In this document: in pieces, positions 7,617 to 16,218 of the stretch | Layout: each line of letters starts with the position of its first letter | Numbering within the stretch: the first letter of the stretch is position 1 | Assembly (NCBI RefSeq): GCF_030433685.1 | Contig: NZ_JAROCF010000001.1 | Span: forward strand, 1,426,001-1,490,000 | DNA: 64,000 nucleotides | Direction: 5' to 3' | Origin: Leifsonia williamsii | GTDB lineage: Bacteria; Actinomycetota; Actinomycetes; Actinomycetales; Microbacteriaceae | Position numbers and translations under genes: made by a program | The notes under the pieces: model-generated | The model's database searches: none | What the model saw: only the letters and a program-made list of their open reading frames with translations | Told to the model about the DNA's origin: nothing

Positions 7617-9623
7617 TCAGATCTCGACGTCGCTCCCCATCGTCACGGTCCGCAGCGGAGGCAGTCCGAACCGCGCCGCCGGGTTGGCCGCGTTGTGGGC
7701 GAGGGCGACGAAGAGGGAGCGGCGCCACGGCACCATGCCCTTGTGCTTGGTGGTGCGGATGGCGCCGCGGGAGATGAAGTACGACGCGTTCGTGAAGTCG
7801 CCCGGCTGCAGCGGCAGCACCCCGGTCCGGCACGCCGTCCGCAGCGCCCGGGGGATGTCGGGCTCGTCCGAGAAGCCGAAGCGGATGCTGAGGTGCTCGA
7901 TCCCGTCGTCGGCGTACCCGAGGTCGTCATAGACGAAGGCGTCGCCCGGCGGCACGTGCGGCACCGGCGCCGTGCTCACCGACACGATGATCACGTGCTC
8001 GTGCAGCACGTGGTTGTGCTTCACGTTGGCCCGCAGCGCGAGCGGGGTGCTGTCCTTGTTCGGGTGCGGGAAGATCGCGATGCCGGGCACGCGGGGGAGG
8101 TCGGCCGTGCGCAGCTCCTCCACGAAGGCGGTGAGCGACCCCTCCTTCTTCTCCCGGTCGAGCTGCACGAGCTGACGGCCGCGCCGCCACGTCGTCATCA
8201 CCAGGATGACGGCGGCCGCGATCAGCAGCGGCACCCAGCCGCCGTTGATGATCTTGGAGAGGTTGCCGGCGAGGAACGCGAGCTCCAGCCCGCCGAACGC
8301 GACCGCCGCGAGCACGATCTTCCACGGCGCCCACCGCCAGAGCGGCCGGGCGACGAGGAGCAGCAGGAGGGTGTCGACGACCAGCGCGCCGGTGACCGAG
8401 ATGCCGTACGCGGTCGACAGGCGGTCGGACGATCCGAACGCCAGCATCACGGCCATCACGCCGATGAAGAGCAGCATGTTGACGGCCGGCAGGTAGATCT
8501 GGCCGCCCTCCCGCTCCGAGGTCTGCCGGATGGTGAGCGGCGGCAGCAGGCCGAGCTGGACCGCCTGCCGTGACAGCGAGAACGCCCCCGAGATGACGGC
8601 CTGGCTGGCGATCACCGTCGCAGCGGTGGCCAGGACGACGACCGGCAGCCGGCCCCAGTCCGGGATCATCAGGAAGAACGGGTTGGCCTTCGCCGCGGGA
8701 TGGTGCAGCACCAGTGCCGCCTGGCCCAGGTAGTTGATGGTCAGGGCGGGGAACACCAGGAAGAACCAGGCCCGGCGGATCGGCGCCCGGCCGAAGTGGC
8801 CCATGTCGGCGTACAGCGCCTCCGCCCCGGTGATGACCAGCACCACGGCCCCGAGCGCGATGAACGAGATCGCCGGATGCGCGATGACGAACGCGATCGC
8901 GTACGTCGGCGAGAGCCCGAGCAGCACGGAGGGATACTGCACGACCATCCCGAGGCCCGCGGCAGCCAGGACGACGAACCACAGCACCATCACCGGGCCG
9001 AACAGCACGCCGACCCGGCCCGTCCCGAACCGCTGCACCGCGAACAGCGCGACCAGGATGACCGCGGCGATCGGGATGACGAGGTGCGAGATCGCGGGCA
9101 CGGTGACGTGGAGGCCCTCCACCGCCGAGAGGACGCTGATCGCGGGCGTGATGATCGAGTCGCCGTAGAACAGCGAGACGCCCACGATGCCGATGACCAG
9201 CAGGATGCCCGCCTTGCCCGCCTTGTCCTTGTAGAGCCGCTGCGCCAGCGCGGCGAGCGCCATCACGCCGCCCTCGCCGTCGTTGTCCGCCCGCATCAGG
9301 ATGCCGAGGTACTTGATCGACACGATGATCGTCGTGCTCCACACGATCAGCGAGATGACCCCGAACACGTCGCCCTCGTCGGCCCGCACGGCACCGCCGT
9401 CGAGCAGGAACACCGTCTTCAGCGCGTACAGCGGGCTGGTGCCGATGTCGCCGAACACCACGCCGAGCGCGGCCAGCGCGGCCGCCGCGAGGGCGGGCGG
9501 CCGGTGCGGCAGGGGCTGCTTCGGCCCGGGGCGCTTCGGCGGGATCGAGCCGCCGGCCGCTCCCGCTCCCTGCGCGCCGGTGGCGGGAGGGCGGCCCGTT
9601 CCGCTGGAGGCTGTTCCTCTCAT
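7617..9623 (-). CDS. kup: Potassium transporter Kup/Trk2
   Basis: 668-aa K+/H+ symporter. The family signature GVVFGDIGTSPLYALKTVF opens the transmembrane part (about twelve helices, residues ~45-480), with the conserved GDSIITPAISVLSAVEGL and a ~180-residue cytosolic C-terminal domain containing GTAVF-like FPHPNKDSTPLALRANVKHNHVLHE. The N-terminal ~45 residues are Gly/Pro-rich and poorly conserved. ATG 9623 is used; GTG 9632 is in frame and equally possible. It follows the hemerythrin gene on the same strand. Confidence 0.95.
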   Translation of the reverse strand: MRGTASSGTGRPPATGAQGAGAAGGSIPPKRPGPKQPLPHRPPALAAAALAALGVVFGDIGTSPLYALKTVFLLDGGAVRADEGDVFGVISLIVWSTTIIVSIKYLGILMRADNDGEGGVMALAALAQRLYKDKAGKAGILLVIGIVGVSLFYGDSIITPAISVLSAVEGLHVTVPAISHLVIPIAAVILVALFAVQRFGTGRVGVLFGPVMVLWFVVLAAAGLGMVVQYPSVLLGLSPTYAIAFVIAHPAISFIALGAVVLVITGAEALYADMGHFGRAPIRRAWFFLVFPALTINYLGQAALVLHHPAAKANPFFLMIPDWGRLPVVVLATAATVIASQAVISGAFSLSRQAVQLGLLPPLTIRQTSEREGGQIYLPAVNMLLFIGVMAVMLAFGSSDRLSTAYGISVTGALVVDTLLLLLVARPLWRWAPWKIVLAAVAFGGLELAFLAGNLSKIINGGWVPLLIAAAVILVMTTWRRGRQLVQLDREKKEGSLTAFVEELRTADLPRVPGIAIFPHPNKDSTPLALRANVKHNHVLHEHVIIVSVSTAPVPHVPPGDAFVYDDLGYADDGIEHLSIRFGFSDEPDIPRALRTACRTGVLPLQPGDFTNASYFISRGAIRTTKHKGMVPWRRSLFVALAHNAANPAARFGLPPLRTVTMGSDVEI

Positions 9624-9678
9624 TGCCGTCACGGTACCCCGGAAGGACGCGGCCGGCGTCGTCCGCCCGGTCGGTCTT

Positions 9679-10380
9679 CTAGCGCGTGACCCGCCCCTCC
9701 AGCGCCGCCCGGTACCGCGCGTACCGCGGCGCGCCGATCCATCGCCACGCGAGCACCGCCGGCGCCGGCAGGTGCTTCTTCTTCCACTCCGCGCCGCCGT
9801 CGGGCTGGGCGTCGAGGATCGCGCCGAGCATGTTCCACTGCTGCCCCTTCGGCGTGCTCGCCCGGCCGTGCTCGGCGAACCAGTCCACCTCGCGCTCGGT
9901 GATCGTGTGCTCCATCACGGGGACGATGTTCGTCTCCTCGTCGGGGAGGTGCTCCGCGAGCGACGCGTTGATGCCGACCAGGGCGCTGCGTACCGGCTGC
10001 GCGGCGGTCCGCGTGGGGTCGACCAGCCAGACCGCGACCGCGCGGTCGAGCGCGTTCAGGTGGACAAGCATCTCTGCATGCTGGCGTTTCATCCGCTCGA
10101 CGTGGAGGGCGCACGACGGCGCCCGCTCGTCGATCGCCGGCCAGAGACGCTCGTCCTCGGCCTCGTGGTGCGCGTGCAGGGAGGCGGAGATCAGGTGCAG
10201 CTGATCGGCGACGACCGCGGCATGGGCCGTATCGCCCTCCGCGACACCGTCGACCAGCGCGGCGGCCTCGCCGAAGGAGTGCCGGAACAGGCGGTGGATC
10301 TCGATCATCCCGCTGGCGTCGCAGGTGACCGGCCCGTCGAGCGGCGAGGCGCCCGACGACGGCAGAGGTGTGGCTGACAT
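9679..10380 (-). CDS. Hemerythrin-like HHE-domain protein
   Basis: 233 aa. Helical HHE cation-binding domain: EIHRLFRHSF, LHAHHEAEDERLWPAI and RMKRQHAEM in the first half, then AEHLPDEETNIVPVMEH, so the usual H/E ligands of a di-iron site are present. The C-terminal ~60 residues (WFAEHGRASTPKGQQWNMLGAIL) are a conserved extension in actinobacterial members. ATG 10380 is preceded by TAGAGT (minus strand) 6 nt away, a leaderless promoter. Probable oxygen, NO or oxidative-stress sensing (family-level inference). Confidence 0.82.
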   Translation of the reverse strand: MSATPLPSSGASPLDGPVTCDASGMIEIHRLFRHSFGEAAALVDGVAEGDTAHAAVVADQLHLISASLHAHHEAEDERLWPAIDERAPSCALHVERMKRQHAEMLVHLNALDRAVAVWLVDPTRTAAQPVRSALVGINASLAEHLPDEETNIVPVMEHTITEREVDWFAEHGRASTPKGQQWNMLGAILDAQPDGGAEWKKKHLPAPAVLAWRWIGAPRYARYRAALEGRVTR

Positions 10381-10437
10381 GCGCGAACTCTACGACTCCC
10401 CGCCGCCCCTGCACGACTAGGGTGTGCGGGAGCCGTC

Positions 10438-12840
10438 GTGCGCTCCGGCGCCCGGCTGGAGGGAGGCCCCGTACGCGTCACCGCCTGGCTCGCGCGCCAC
10501 GATCCCGGCTTCGGCGCGCTGCGCAGGGCCGGCCGGGCGGCGATCCTGATGCCGCTGCTGTTCCTCCTCGGCAGCCGCGTGATCGGGAGCCCCGACGTCG
10601 CGATCTTCTCGGCGTTCGGCACGTTCGCCCTGCTGCTGTTCGTCGACTTCGGCGGGCCCCTCCGCGAACGGGTGCAGGCCCAGACCGCGCTCGCGCTCGC
10701 CGGGGCGGTCCTCGTCGTGCTCGGCACCCTCGCGGCGCAGCCGGTGTGGCTGTCGGCGGTCGCCATGGCCGCCGTGGGATTCGTCGTGCTGTTCGCCGGA
10801 TCGGTCAGCTCGGTCACGGCATCGGCCGGCACCTCCCTGCTGCTCGCGTTCATCCTCCCGGTCACCCTCCCCGGCACCCCGGAGTCGATCGGCCCGCGCC
10901 TGCTCGGCTGGGGGATCGCCTCGGCGGTCAGCATCGTCGCGATCACCGTGCTCTGGCCGGCGCCGACCCGCGAGCCGCTGCGCCGCCCGGCCGTCGAGGC
11001 GTGCCGCGCGTTGGCCGTCCGCCTCCGCGCCGAGGTCGCGGCGCGTGCGGCCGACGCGGACGCCGATGCCGCCGAGGAGGCCGCTCGCACCGCCTCCGCC
11101 GCCGACGACGCCGTGGCCGCGCTGCACGAGTCCTTCCTGACGACGCCGTATCGCCCGACCGGCCTGAGCACACCGGCTCGCACGGTGGTGCGCCTGGTCG
11201 ACGAGCTGACCTGGCTGGATGCCGTCCTCGGCCCGTCCGGGAGGCCGCCCGGAGCTGCGACGGCCGCCGCCGCTCCCGCGTCCGCCCCGGTCGCCCTCAC
11301 CCCGGCCATCGCCGCCGCCCGCCGCGTCAGGAGCGCCGCGGCCGACGTCCTCGACGAGGGTGCGGTCCTGCTCGCCCAGCACGCCGGCGACCCTCGCCCC
11401 GTGGAGGCCGCCCTCGACCGCCTCGCCGCCGCGCGCGCCGTGGTCGAGTCGACGACCCTGAGCGACGCCGACGCAGACCACGACGCGGACCACGACGACG
11501 ACACCACTGCCACCGCCCGGACGCCCGACGCCGCGACCTCCGCCCCACCCCGCACGGCCCCCGCGATGGTCACCGCCCTCGACCCCGGCTTCCGGGCGCA
11601 GGAGCTCGCCTTCGCCGTCGCCGCCGTCGGCCGCAACATCGCCCTCACCGCGCGGGCGGAGCGGCGCAGCTGGTGGCAGCGGATGCTCGGCCGGCAGCCC
11701 GGCGACCTGCGCGGCCCGGTCGGCGCGGCGGCCGAGCGTGCCACCGGTTACGCGGGCCGCAACTCCGTCTGGCTGCGCAACAGCATCCGCGGGGCCGTCG
11801 CGCTCGGGCTGGCCGTACTGCTCGCGAAGGTCTCGGGCGTCGAGCACTCGTTCTGGGTGGTGCTCGGCACGCTCTCGGTCCTCCGGTCGAGCGCGCTCAG
11901 CACCGGGCAGACCGTGCTCCGCGGCGTGCTCGGCACCGCAGCGGGCGTGGTCCTCGGCGCCGGTCTCATGTTCCTGCTGGCCGGGGGAGGGCCGACCCTG
12001 CTCCTGATCGTGCTGCCGCTGGCCATCCTCGTGGCGGGCGTCGCACCGGCCGCGATCTCGTTCACGGCGGGGCAGGCGGCGTTCACCGTGCTGCTGGTCC
12101 TGCTGTTCAACATCATCGCGCCGGCCGGCTGGACGGTCGGCCTCATCCGCATCGAGGACATCGCCCTCGGCTGCTCGGTCAGCCTCGTCGTCGGCGCCCT
12201 GTTCTGGCCCCGCGGCGCCGCCGCCTCCCTCCGCAAGGCGCTCGCCGACGCGTACCTGGAGGGCGTCCGCTACCTCCGCGCCGCCGTCGCCGCAGGGCTG
12301 GGGAAGCCCTTGGATCCCACCTCCGATCCACGCGCCCACGCCCTCCGCGCCGCGGCCGCGTCCCGCCGCCTCGACGATGCGTTCCGCACCTACCTGGCCG
12401 ACCGTGGAGCAAAGCGCCGTCCGCTCGCCGAGATCTCGTCCGCCGTCGCCGGCGTGGCGCAGGTGCGGCTCGTGAGCGATGCCGTGCTCGAGCTCTGGCG
12501 GGTGGAGGCGATCGATCCGCTCGCCGCGGACGCCGCCCGCGGCGACGTGGCCGCCTCCCTCGACCACCTCGAACGCTGGTATGCCGAACTGGCCGCGCGG
12601 CTCGTCGCCGGCGACCCCCTCCCCGAGCCCGACGACGCCGACCGCACCGCCGTGGAGCGGCTCGCGGCGGCGGCGATCGCTGCGGCGTCGGCCGCGCCTC
12701 CCGCGCGATCCCGTCGCCCCACCGTTGTGCGCCTCATCTGGACCGCCGACTACCTGGAGGTGGTCCGCCGCCTCGAGCGCGCCATCGTCACCCCGGTCGG
12801 CACCCTCCGCGACGACACCGCGCCCCGCATCGGCGCCTGA
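10438..12840 (+). CDS. FUSC family inner-membrane exporter-like protein
   Basis: 800 aa. Two blocks of membrane helices (residues ~30-175 and ~445-585) are separated and followed by Ala/Arg-rich helical cytoplasmic regions, the arrangement of the fusaric acid resistance/aromatic acid exporter (FUSC, YccS-like) family. The second block (NSIRGAVALGLAVLLAKVSGVEHSFWVVLGTLSVLRSSALSTG) is the most typical. GTG 10438 follows GGGAG by 5 nt. An Asp/His-rich stretch near residues 342-355 is low complexity. The exported compound is unknown. Confidence 0.8.
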   Translation: MRSGARLEGGPVRVTAWLARHDPGFGALRRAGRAAILMPLLFLLGSRVIGSPDVAIFSAFGTFALLLFVDFGGPLRERVQAQTALALAGAVLVVLGTLAAQPVWLSAVAMAAVGFVVLFAGSVSSVTASAGTSLLLAFILPVTLPGTPESIGPRLLGWGIASAVSIVAITVLWPAPTREPLRRPAVEACRALAVRLRAEVAARAADADADAAEEAARTASAADDAVAALHESFLTTPYRPTGLSTPARTVVRLVDELTWLDAVLGPSGRPPGAATAAAAPASAPVALTPAIAAARRVRSAAADVLDEGAVLLAQHAGDPRPVEAALDRLAAARAVVESTTLSDADADHDADHDDDTTATARTPDAATSAPPRTAPAMVTALDPGFRAQELAFAVAAVGRNIALTARAERRSWWQRMLGRQPGDLRGPVGAAAERATGYAGRNSVWLRNSIRGAVALGLAVLLAKVSGVEHSFWVVLGTLSVLRSSALSTGQTVLRGVLGTAAGVVLGAGLMFLLAGGGPTLLLIVLPLAILVAGVAPAAISFTAGQAAFTVLLVLLFNIIAPAGWTVGLIRIEDIALGCSVSLVVGALFWPRGAAASLRKALADAYLEGVRYLRAAVAAGLGKPLDPTSDPRAHALRAAAASRRLDDAFRTYLADRGAKRRPLAEISSAVAGVAQVRLVSDAVLELWRVEAIDPLAADAARGDVAASLDHLERWYAELAARLVAGDPLPEPDDADRTAVERLAAAAIAAASAAPPARSRRPTVVRLIWTADYLEVVRRLERAIVTPVGTLRDDTAPRIGA

Positions 12841-12956
12841 CGCGGCCGCGCGGCCCACCGGGCGAACGGCGCCGTAGCCGCACCCCGCGGCGCGGCGTTA
12901 CGCTGCCCGCGTCACGACCCTCCCGGCCGTGACGGGGTCGAGGGAGGGAGCGCGCC

Positions 12957-14087
12957 ATGGTCGCCACACAGCCGCATCCGCAGCAACCGGGAGCAGGGAG
13001 CGCACGCACCCCGCGCTCCACCCGCACCCCCGCCCTCAGCCGCGAGGGCGCCGCCATCGTGGTCGCCGCCGGAGGTTTCGTCGTCGCGCTCGTGATCGGC
13101 CTCCTCGCCTTCTGGGGTCGCAGCCTCCCCATCGACGGTCCCGGCTCGCTCTCGCAGACGGCCGCTCTCGTCGCCGCGGTGCTCGCGCTCGCCGCCTACC
13201 TGGGCGGGAGGTGGTGGCCGCGGGAGGGGCTGACCCCGTTCCGCACGGGCTCCCGCGCCTCCGGCGTCGACGTCTTCGACACCATCGTCATCGCCGTCGC
13301 GCACGCCGTGATCGCGCTGCTGGGCTGGGTGGCGCTCGGCGCGGTGCTGGCCGACGGCTTCCAGGACGCCCAGGTCTACTGGCTGGCGGGCTCGGTCCTC
13401 GCCGGGGCGATCGGCGGGGTGACCGCGTACACGGCGTTCCTCTCGGCGGCGGGGATGAACCTCCTGCGGCTGTCGACCGTGCTCGCCGTCTTTGCGATCG
13501 TCGGGCTGCTCGCCAGCATGCTGTCGGCACCCGACCCGCACTGGTGGCACCTGCACCTGAGCGCCCTCGGGATGTCGCAGAGCGTCTCCTCGTTGACCTT
13601 CAACCTCACCCTGATCGTCGCCGGCGTGATCGTCACCGCGATCGCCCGCTACGCGACCGACGCCCGTGGCATCGCCGACCCGCGGCAGCACGCCGCCGCG
13701 CTGCGCATCCGCGTGTGCCTGATCCTGATCGGGGTGCTGCTCGCGGGGGTCGGCCTCTTCCCGCTCAACGTGTCGGCGATCCTCCACAACGTGTCTGCCG
13801 TCGGGATGCTGCTGACGTTCTCCTTCGTCGTGTTCTGGGTGCGGTCGGCCGTTCCCCGGGCCCCACGATCCTTCTTCCTCCTCGGCTACGTCTTCTTCGC
13901 CGCCATCGTCGTGATGGCCGTCTTCTACGTGATCGGGTACTACGTGCTCACGGCGACGGAGCTCGTGGCCGGCGTGCTCGTCTTCTCCTGGCTGATCGTC
14001 TACCTGCGCATCGGTGCCGCGGCGACCCCGCGGGAGCCCGTCGATGGCCCGCCCGACACACCCGCCGAGACACCCGCCGCCGGGTGA
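12957..14087 (+). CDS. Polytopic membrane protein, possibly DUF998-like
   Basis: 376 aa with about nine hydrophobic segments and a proline-rich C-terminus. The region HLHLSALGMSQSVSSLTFNLTLIVAGVI recalls DUF998-type proteins, but I cannot assign it firmly. GGGAGGGAG precedes ATG 12957 and TACGCT at about 12899 may be its -10 box. It stands alone between the FUSC gene and the putrescine oxidase gene. Confidence 0.7.
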   Translation: MVATQPHPQQPGAGSARTPRSTRTPALSREGAAIVVAAGGFVVALVIGLLAFWGRSLPIDGPGSLSQTAALVAAVLALAAYLGGRWWPREGLTPFRTGSRASGVDVFDTIVIAVAHAVIALLGWVALGAVLADGFQDAQVYWLAGSVLAGAIGGVTAYTAFLSAAGMNLLRLSTVLAVFAIVGLLASMLSAPDPHWWHLHLSALGMSQSVSSLTFNLTLIVAGVIVTAIARYATDARGIADPRQHAAALRIRVCLILIGVLLAGVGLFPLNVSAILHNVSAVGMLLTFSFVVFWVRSAVPRAPRSFFLLGYVFFAAIVVMAVFYVIGYYVLTATELVAGVLVFSWLIVYLRIGAAATPREPVDGPPDTPAETPAAG

Positions 14088-14207
14088 GGACGTACGCGTC
14101 GTCGATCCGCCGCTCCCTCCTTCGACAGCCTGTACAGCCGGAGGCCGCGGGTGCGCGCCTAGCATCGCGGTGACCCGGAGCCCTGACCCCGGTGAGGAGT
14201 GATAGCC

Positions 14208-15575
14208 ATGGACAGCATCGAACGTGACGTCGTCATCGTCGGCGCTGGCGCATCCGGCCTGACGGCCGCGACGGAACTGACCAAGGCCGGCCTGACGGTC
14301 GCCGTCCTCGAGGCGAGGGACCGCGTCGGCGGCCGCCTGTGGACGGACGACATCGACGGCGCGACCCTCGAGATCGGCGGCCAGTGGGTCTCGCCCGACC
14401 AGGACGCCCTGATCGAGACGCTCGCCGACCTCGGCCTGGAGACCTACCCGCGCTACCGCGACGGCCTCAACGTCTACCTCGGCGCGAACGGCGAGCGCCG
14501 CACCTTCGAGGGCGAGATCTTCCCCGTCGCCCCCGCCACCGAGCGCGAGATCGTCGGCCTCATCGAGCGCCTCGACGCGCTCGTCGCCGAGATCGACCCC
14601 GAGGCGCCCTGGAAGCACCCGCAGGCCAAGGAGCTGGACGAGATCTCGTTCCGCCGCTGGCTCGAGACCCAGACGGACGACGAGGAGGCCCGGCGCAACA
14701 TCGGCATGTTCATCGCCGGCGCGATGCTCACCAAGCCCGCCCACGCCTTCTCGGCGCTGCAGGCCCTGCTCATGGCCGCCAGCGCCGGCAGCTTCTCGAA
14801 CCTCGTCGACGCCGACTTCATCCTCGACCGCCGCGTGAAGGGCGGCCTCCAGCAGGTCCCGCTGCTCCTGGCCCAGCGCCTCGGCGACGACGTGCACCTC
14901 GGATCGCCCGTGCGCACGGTGCGCTGGGACGAGGAGGGTGTGACCGCGATCACCGACACCCTCCAGGTGAAGGCGCGCTTCGCCGTCCTCGCCGTGCCGC
15001 CCGTGCTGATCAGCCGCATCTCGTACGAGCCGCCGCTGCCCCGCCGGCAGCAGCAGCTGCACCAGCACCTCTCGATGGGCTTCGTCATCAAGGTGCACGC
15101 CGTCTACGAGACACCGTTCTGGCGCGAGGCCGGGTACTCGGGCACCGCGTTCAGCCCGTTCGAGCTCGTGCACGAGGCGTACGACAACAGCTACCACGGC
15201 GACCCGCGCGGCACGCTCGTCGGCTTCGTCTCCGACGAGGCCGCCGACGATGTCTTCCGACTGAGCCCGGAGGAGCGCAAGGCGCGCATCCTCGAGTCGC
15301 TGTCGCACTACTACGGCGAGCAGGCCCTGAACCCGGTCGTCTACTACGAGAGCGACTGGGGCAGCGAGGAGTGGACCCGCGGCGCCTACGCCGCCAGCTT
15401 CGACATGGGCGGCCTCGCGCGCTACGGCGCCGACCTCCGGAAGCCGGTCGGGCCCATCCACTTCTCCTGCAGCGACATGGCGGGCAAGGGCTACCAGCAT
15501 GTGGACGGCGCGATCCGCGTCGGCCGCGAGACGGCGGCCGCGATCGTGCAGACCCTGGCGGGCGCCGCCCGCTGA
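14208..15575 (+). CDS. puo: FAD-dependent putrescine oxidase-like flavin monoamine oxidase
   Basis: 455-aa cytosolic flavoenzyme. The FAD Rossmann motif VVIVGAGASG begins at residue 8, followed by GGRLWTDDI and GGQWVSPDQ, and the C-terminal FAD-contact segment HFSCSDMAGKGYQHVDGAIRVGRETA. Closest in character to actinobacterial putrescine oxidases (Rhodococcus, Kocuria), which convert putrescine to 4-aminobutanal, NH3 and H2O2. ATG 14208 is chosen because GTGAGGAG ends 8 nt before it. The gabT-gabD pair 4 kb downstream would finish the route to succinate, and hydrogen peroxide made here could be removed by the catalase at 25.8 kb. Other amines cannot be excluded. Confidence 0.82.
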   Translation: MDSIERDVVIVGAGASGLTAATELTKAGLTVAVLEARDRVGGRLWTDDIDGATLEIGGQWVSPDQDALIETLADLGLETYPRYRDGLNVYLGANGERRTFEGEIFPVAPATEREIVGLIERLDALVAEIDPEAPWKHPQAKELDEISFRRWLETQTDDEEARRNIGMFIAGAMLTKPAHAFSALQALLMAASAGSFSNLVDADFILDRRVKGGLQQVPLLLAQRLGDDVHLGSPVRTVRWDEEGVTAITDTLQVKARFAVLAVPPVLISRISYEPPLPRRQQQLHQHLSMGFVIKVHAVYETPFWREAGYSGTAFSPFELVHEAYDNSYHGDPRGTLVGFVSDEAADDVFRLSPEERKARILESLSHYYGEQALNPVVYYESDWGSEEWTRGAYAASFDMGGLARYGADLRKPVGPIHFSCSDMAGKGYQHVDGAIRVGRETAAAIVQTLAGAAR

Positions 15576-15641
15576 CAGACGGCGCGCGGCCCGTCGTGGA
15601 GGGCCGCGTGCTCCACACCTCCCGTGGATGCGGAGGATCGG

Positions 15642-15670
15642 ACGGGCCGGCCCGGGAGGGGCCGGCCCGT
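15642..15670 (+). terminator. Terminator after putrescine oxidase gene
   Basis: Perfect 12-bp stem (ACGGGCCGGCCC at 15642-15653, complement at 15659-15670) with a 5-nt GGGAG loop, 66 nt past the stop codon. No strong T-run follows, as is common in high-GC actinobacteria. Confidence 0.8.
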
Positions 15671-15723
15671 TCCACATGTCGCCGCCCGCCGAAATGCATT
15701 CATAGCCCCTCGAAAGGCTGTGA

Positions 15724-15884
15724 AATGTGCAATCAGACGTGTAGGATCGCCTTACGAGACGCCGTCGACTTCGTCCGGCTCTCGTAGCGGGCGGTTCCTG
15801 AACGGGTACAGGTCGTTCCGCGGCGTGGCGCGACCTAGCGTGCCGCGCCTGTGCCCCCGGCTGTTTCGGGTTCAGCCGGGGGCA
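15724..15884 (+). ncRNA. Possible small transcript with a 20-codon reading frame
   Basis: TAGGAT at 15742-15747 could be a -10 box; a start near 15754 would open with an inverted repeat (TACGAGA 15753-15759, TCTCGTA 15780-15786) and end at a strong hairpin at 15852-15884, giving about 130 nt. A short frame from ATG 15724 (MCNQTC... to ...VRLS, stop at 15786), with GAAAGG before it, overlaps the same interval. Either a small RNA or a tiny peptide is possible; neither is proven. Confidence 0.3.
15852..15884 (+). terminator. Strong hairpin terminator in gene-poor stretch
   Basis: Perfect 12-bp stem (TGCCCCCGGCTG at 15852-15863, complement 15873-15884) with a 9-nt loop. No annotated gene ends just before it on the plus strand, so it implies a separate transcript upstream. 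Confidence 0.7.
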
Positions 15885-15916
15885 TCACTCTGCGCACGGC
15901 CCGGCGGCCCGGCCGG

Positions 15917-15979
15917 CCCGCCTCCGCCACGGCCCGGCTCGCGCCCCGCCTCCGCCACGGCCCGCCTCCGCCACGGCCC
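15917..15979. repeat. Three copies of a 19-bp direct repeat
   Basis: CCCGCCTCCGCCACGGCCC occurs exactly at 15917-15935, 15945-15963 and 15961-15979 (the last two share 3 bp). Non-coding, between a terminator and the 3' end of the aldose epimerase gene. Confidence 0.85.
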
Positions 15980-16001
15980 GCCATCCCCACCACCCGTTGC
16001 C

Positions 16002-16193
16002 AACTCCGGAGATCGCGCCCCACGCGGCCCACTTCTCCGGAGTTAAGGTTGCTTCGTGCCGATCTCGGCCGCCATCTCCGGAGTTGCGCGCACGCATCGA
16101 GGCACGCCGCTAACTCCGGACCTCACCGCCCGCGCGGCTCCGAACGCACGTAGATCCGGACACTCCGCGCTACGAGCGGCGAACCTCCGGAGT
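16002..16193. repeat. Cluster of TCCGGA palindromes with AACTCCGGAG arms
   Basis: Six TCCGGA-centred palindromes occur every 33-42 bp: AACTCCGGAG at 16002, CTCCGGAGTT at 16035 and 16076, AACTCCGGA at 16112, ATCCGGA at 16154 and CTCCGGAGTC at about 16185. They alternate in orientation, so the stretch can form several long hairpins. With the preceding direct repeats this accounts for most of the 640-bp gene-free interval 15576-16218. Function unknown. Confidence 0.75.
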
Positions 16194-16218
16194 CACCCGC
16201 CGACCGCGACGCCGCGCC

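Noticed and set aside
12912..15677. 921-codon minus-strand frame over the putrescine oxidase gene
   Set aside because: Low-complexity antisense shadow of the FAD enzyme and of the upstream membrane gene.
15917..16193. CRISPR array
   Set aside because: Repeats are short, spacings irregular or overlapping, and spacer-like segments are not unique sequences of constant length; no cas genes.
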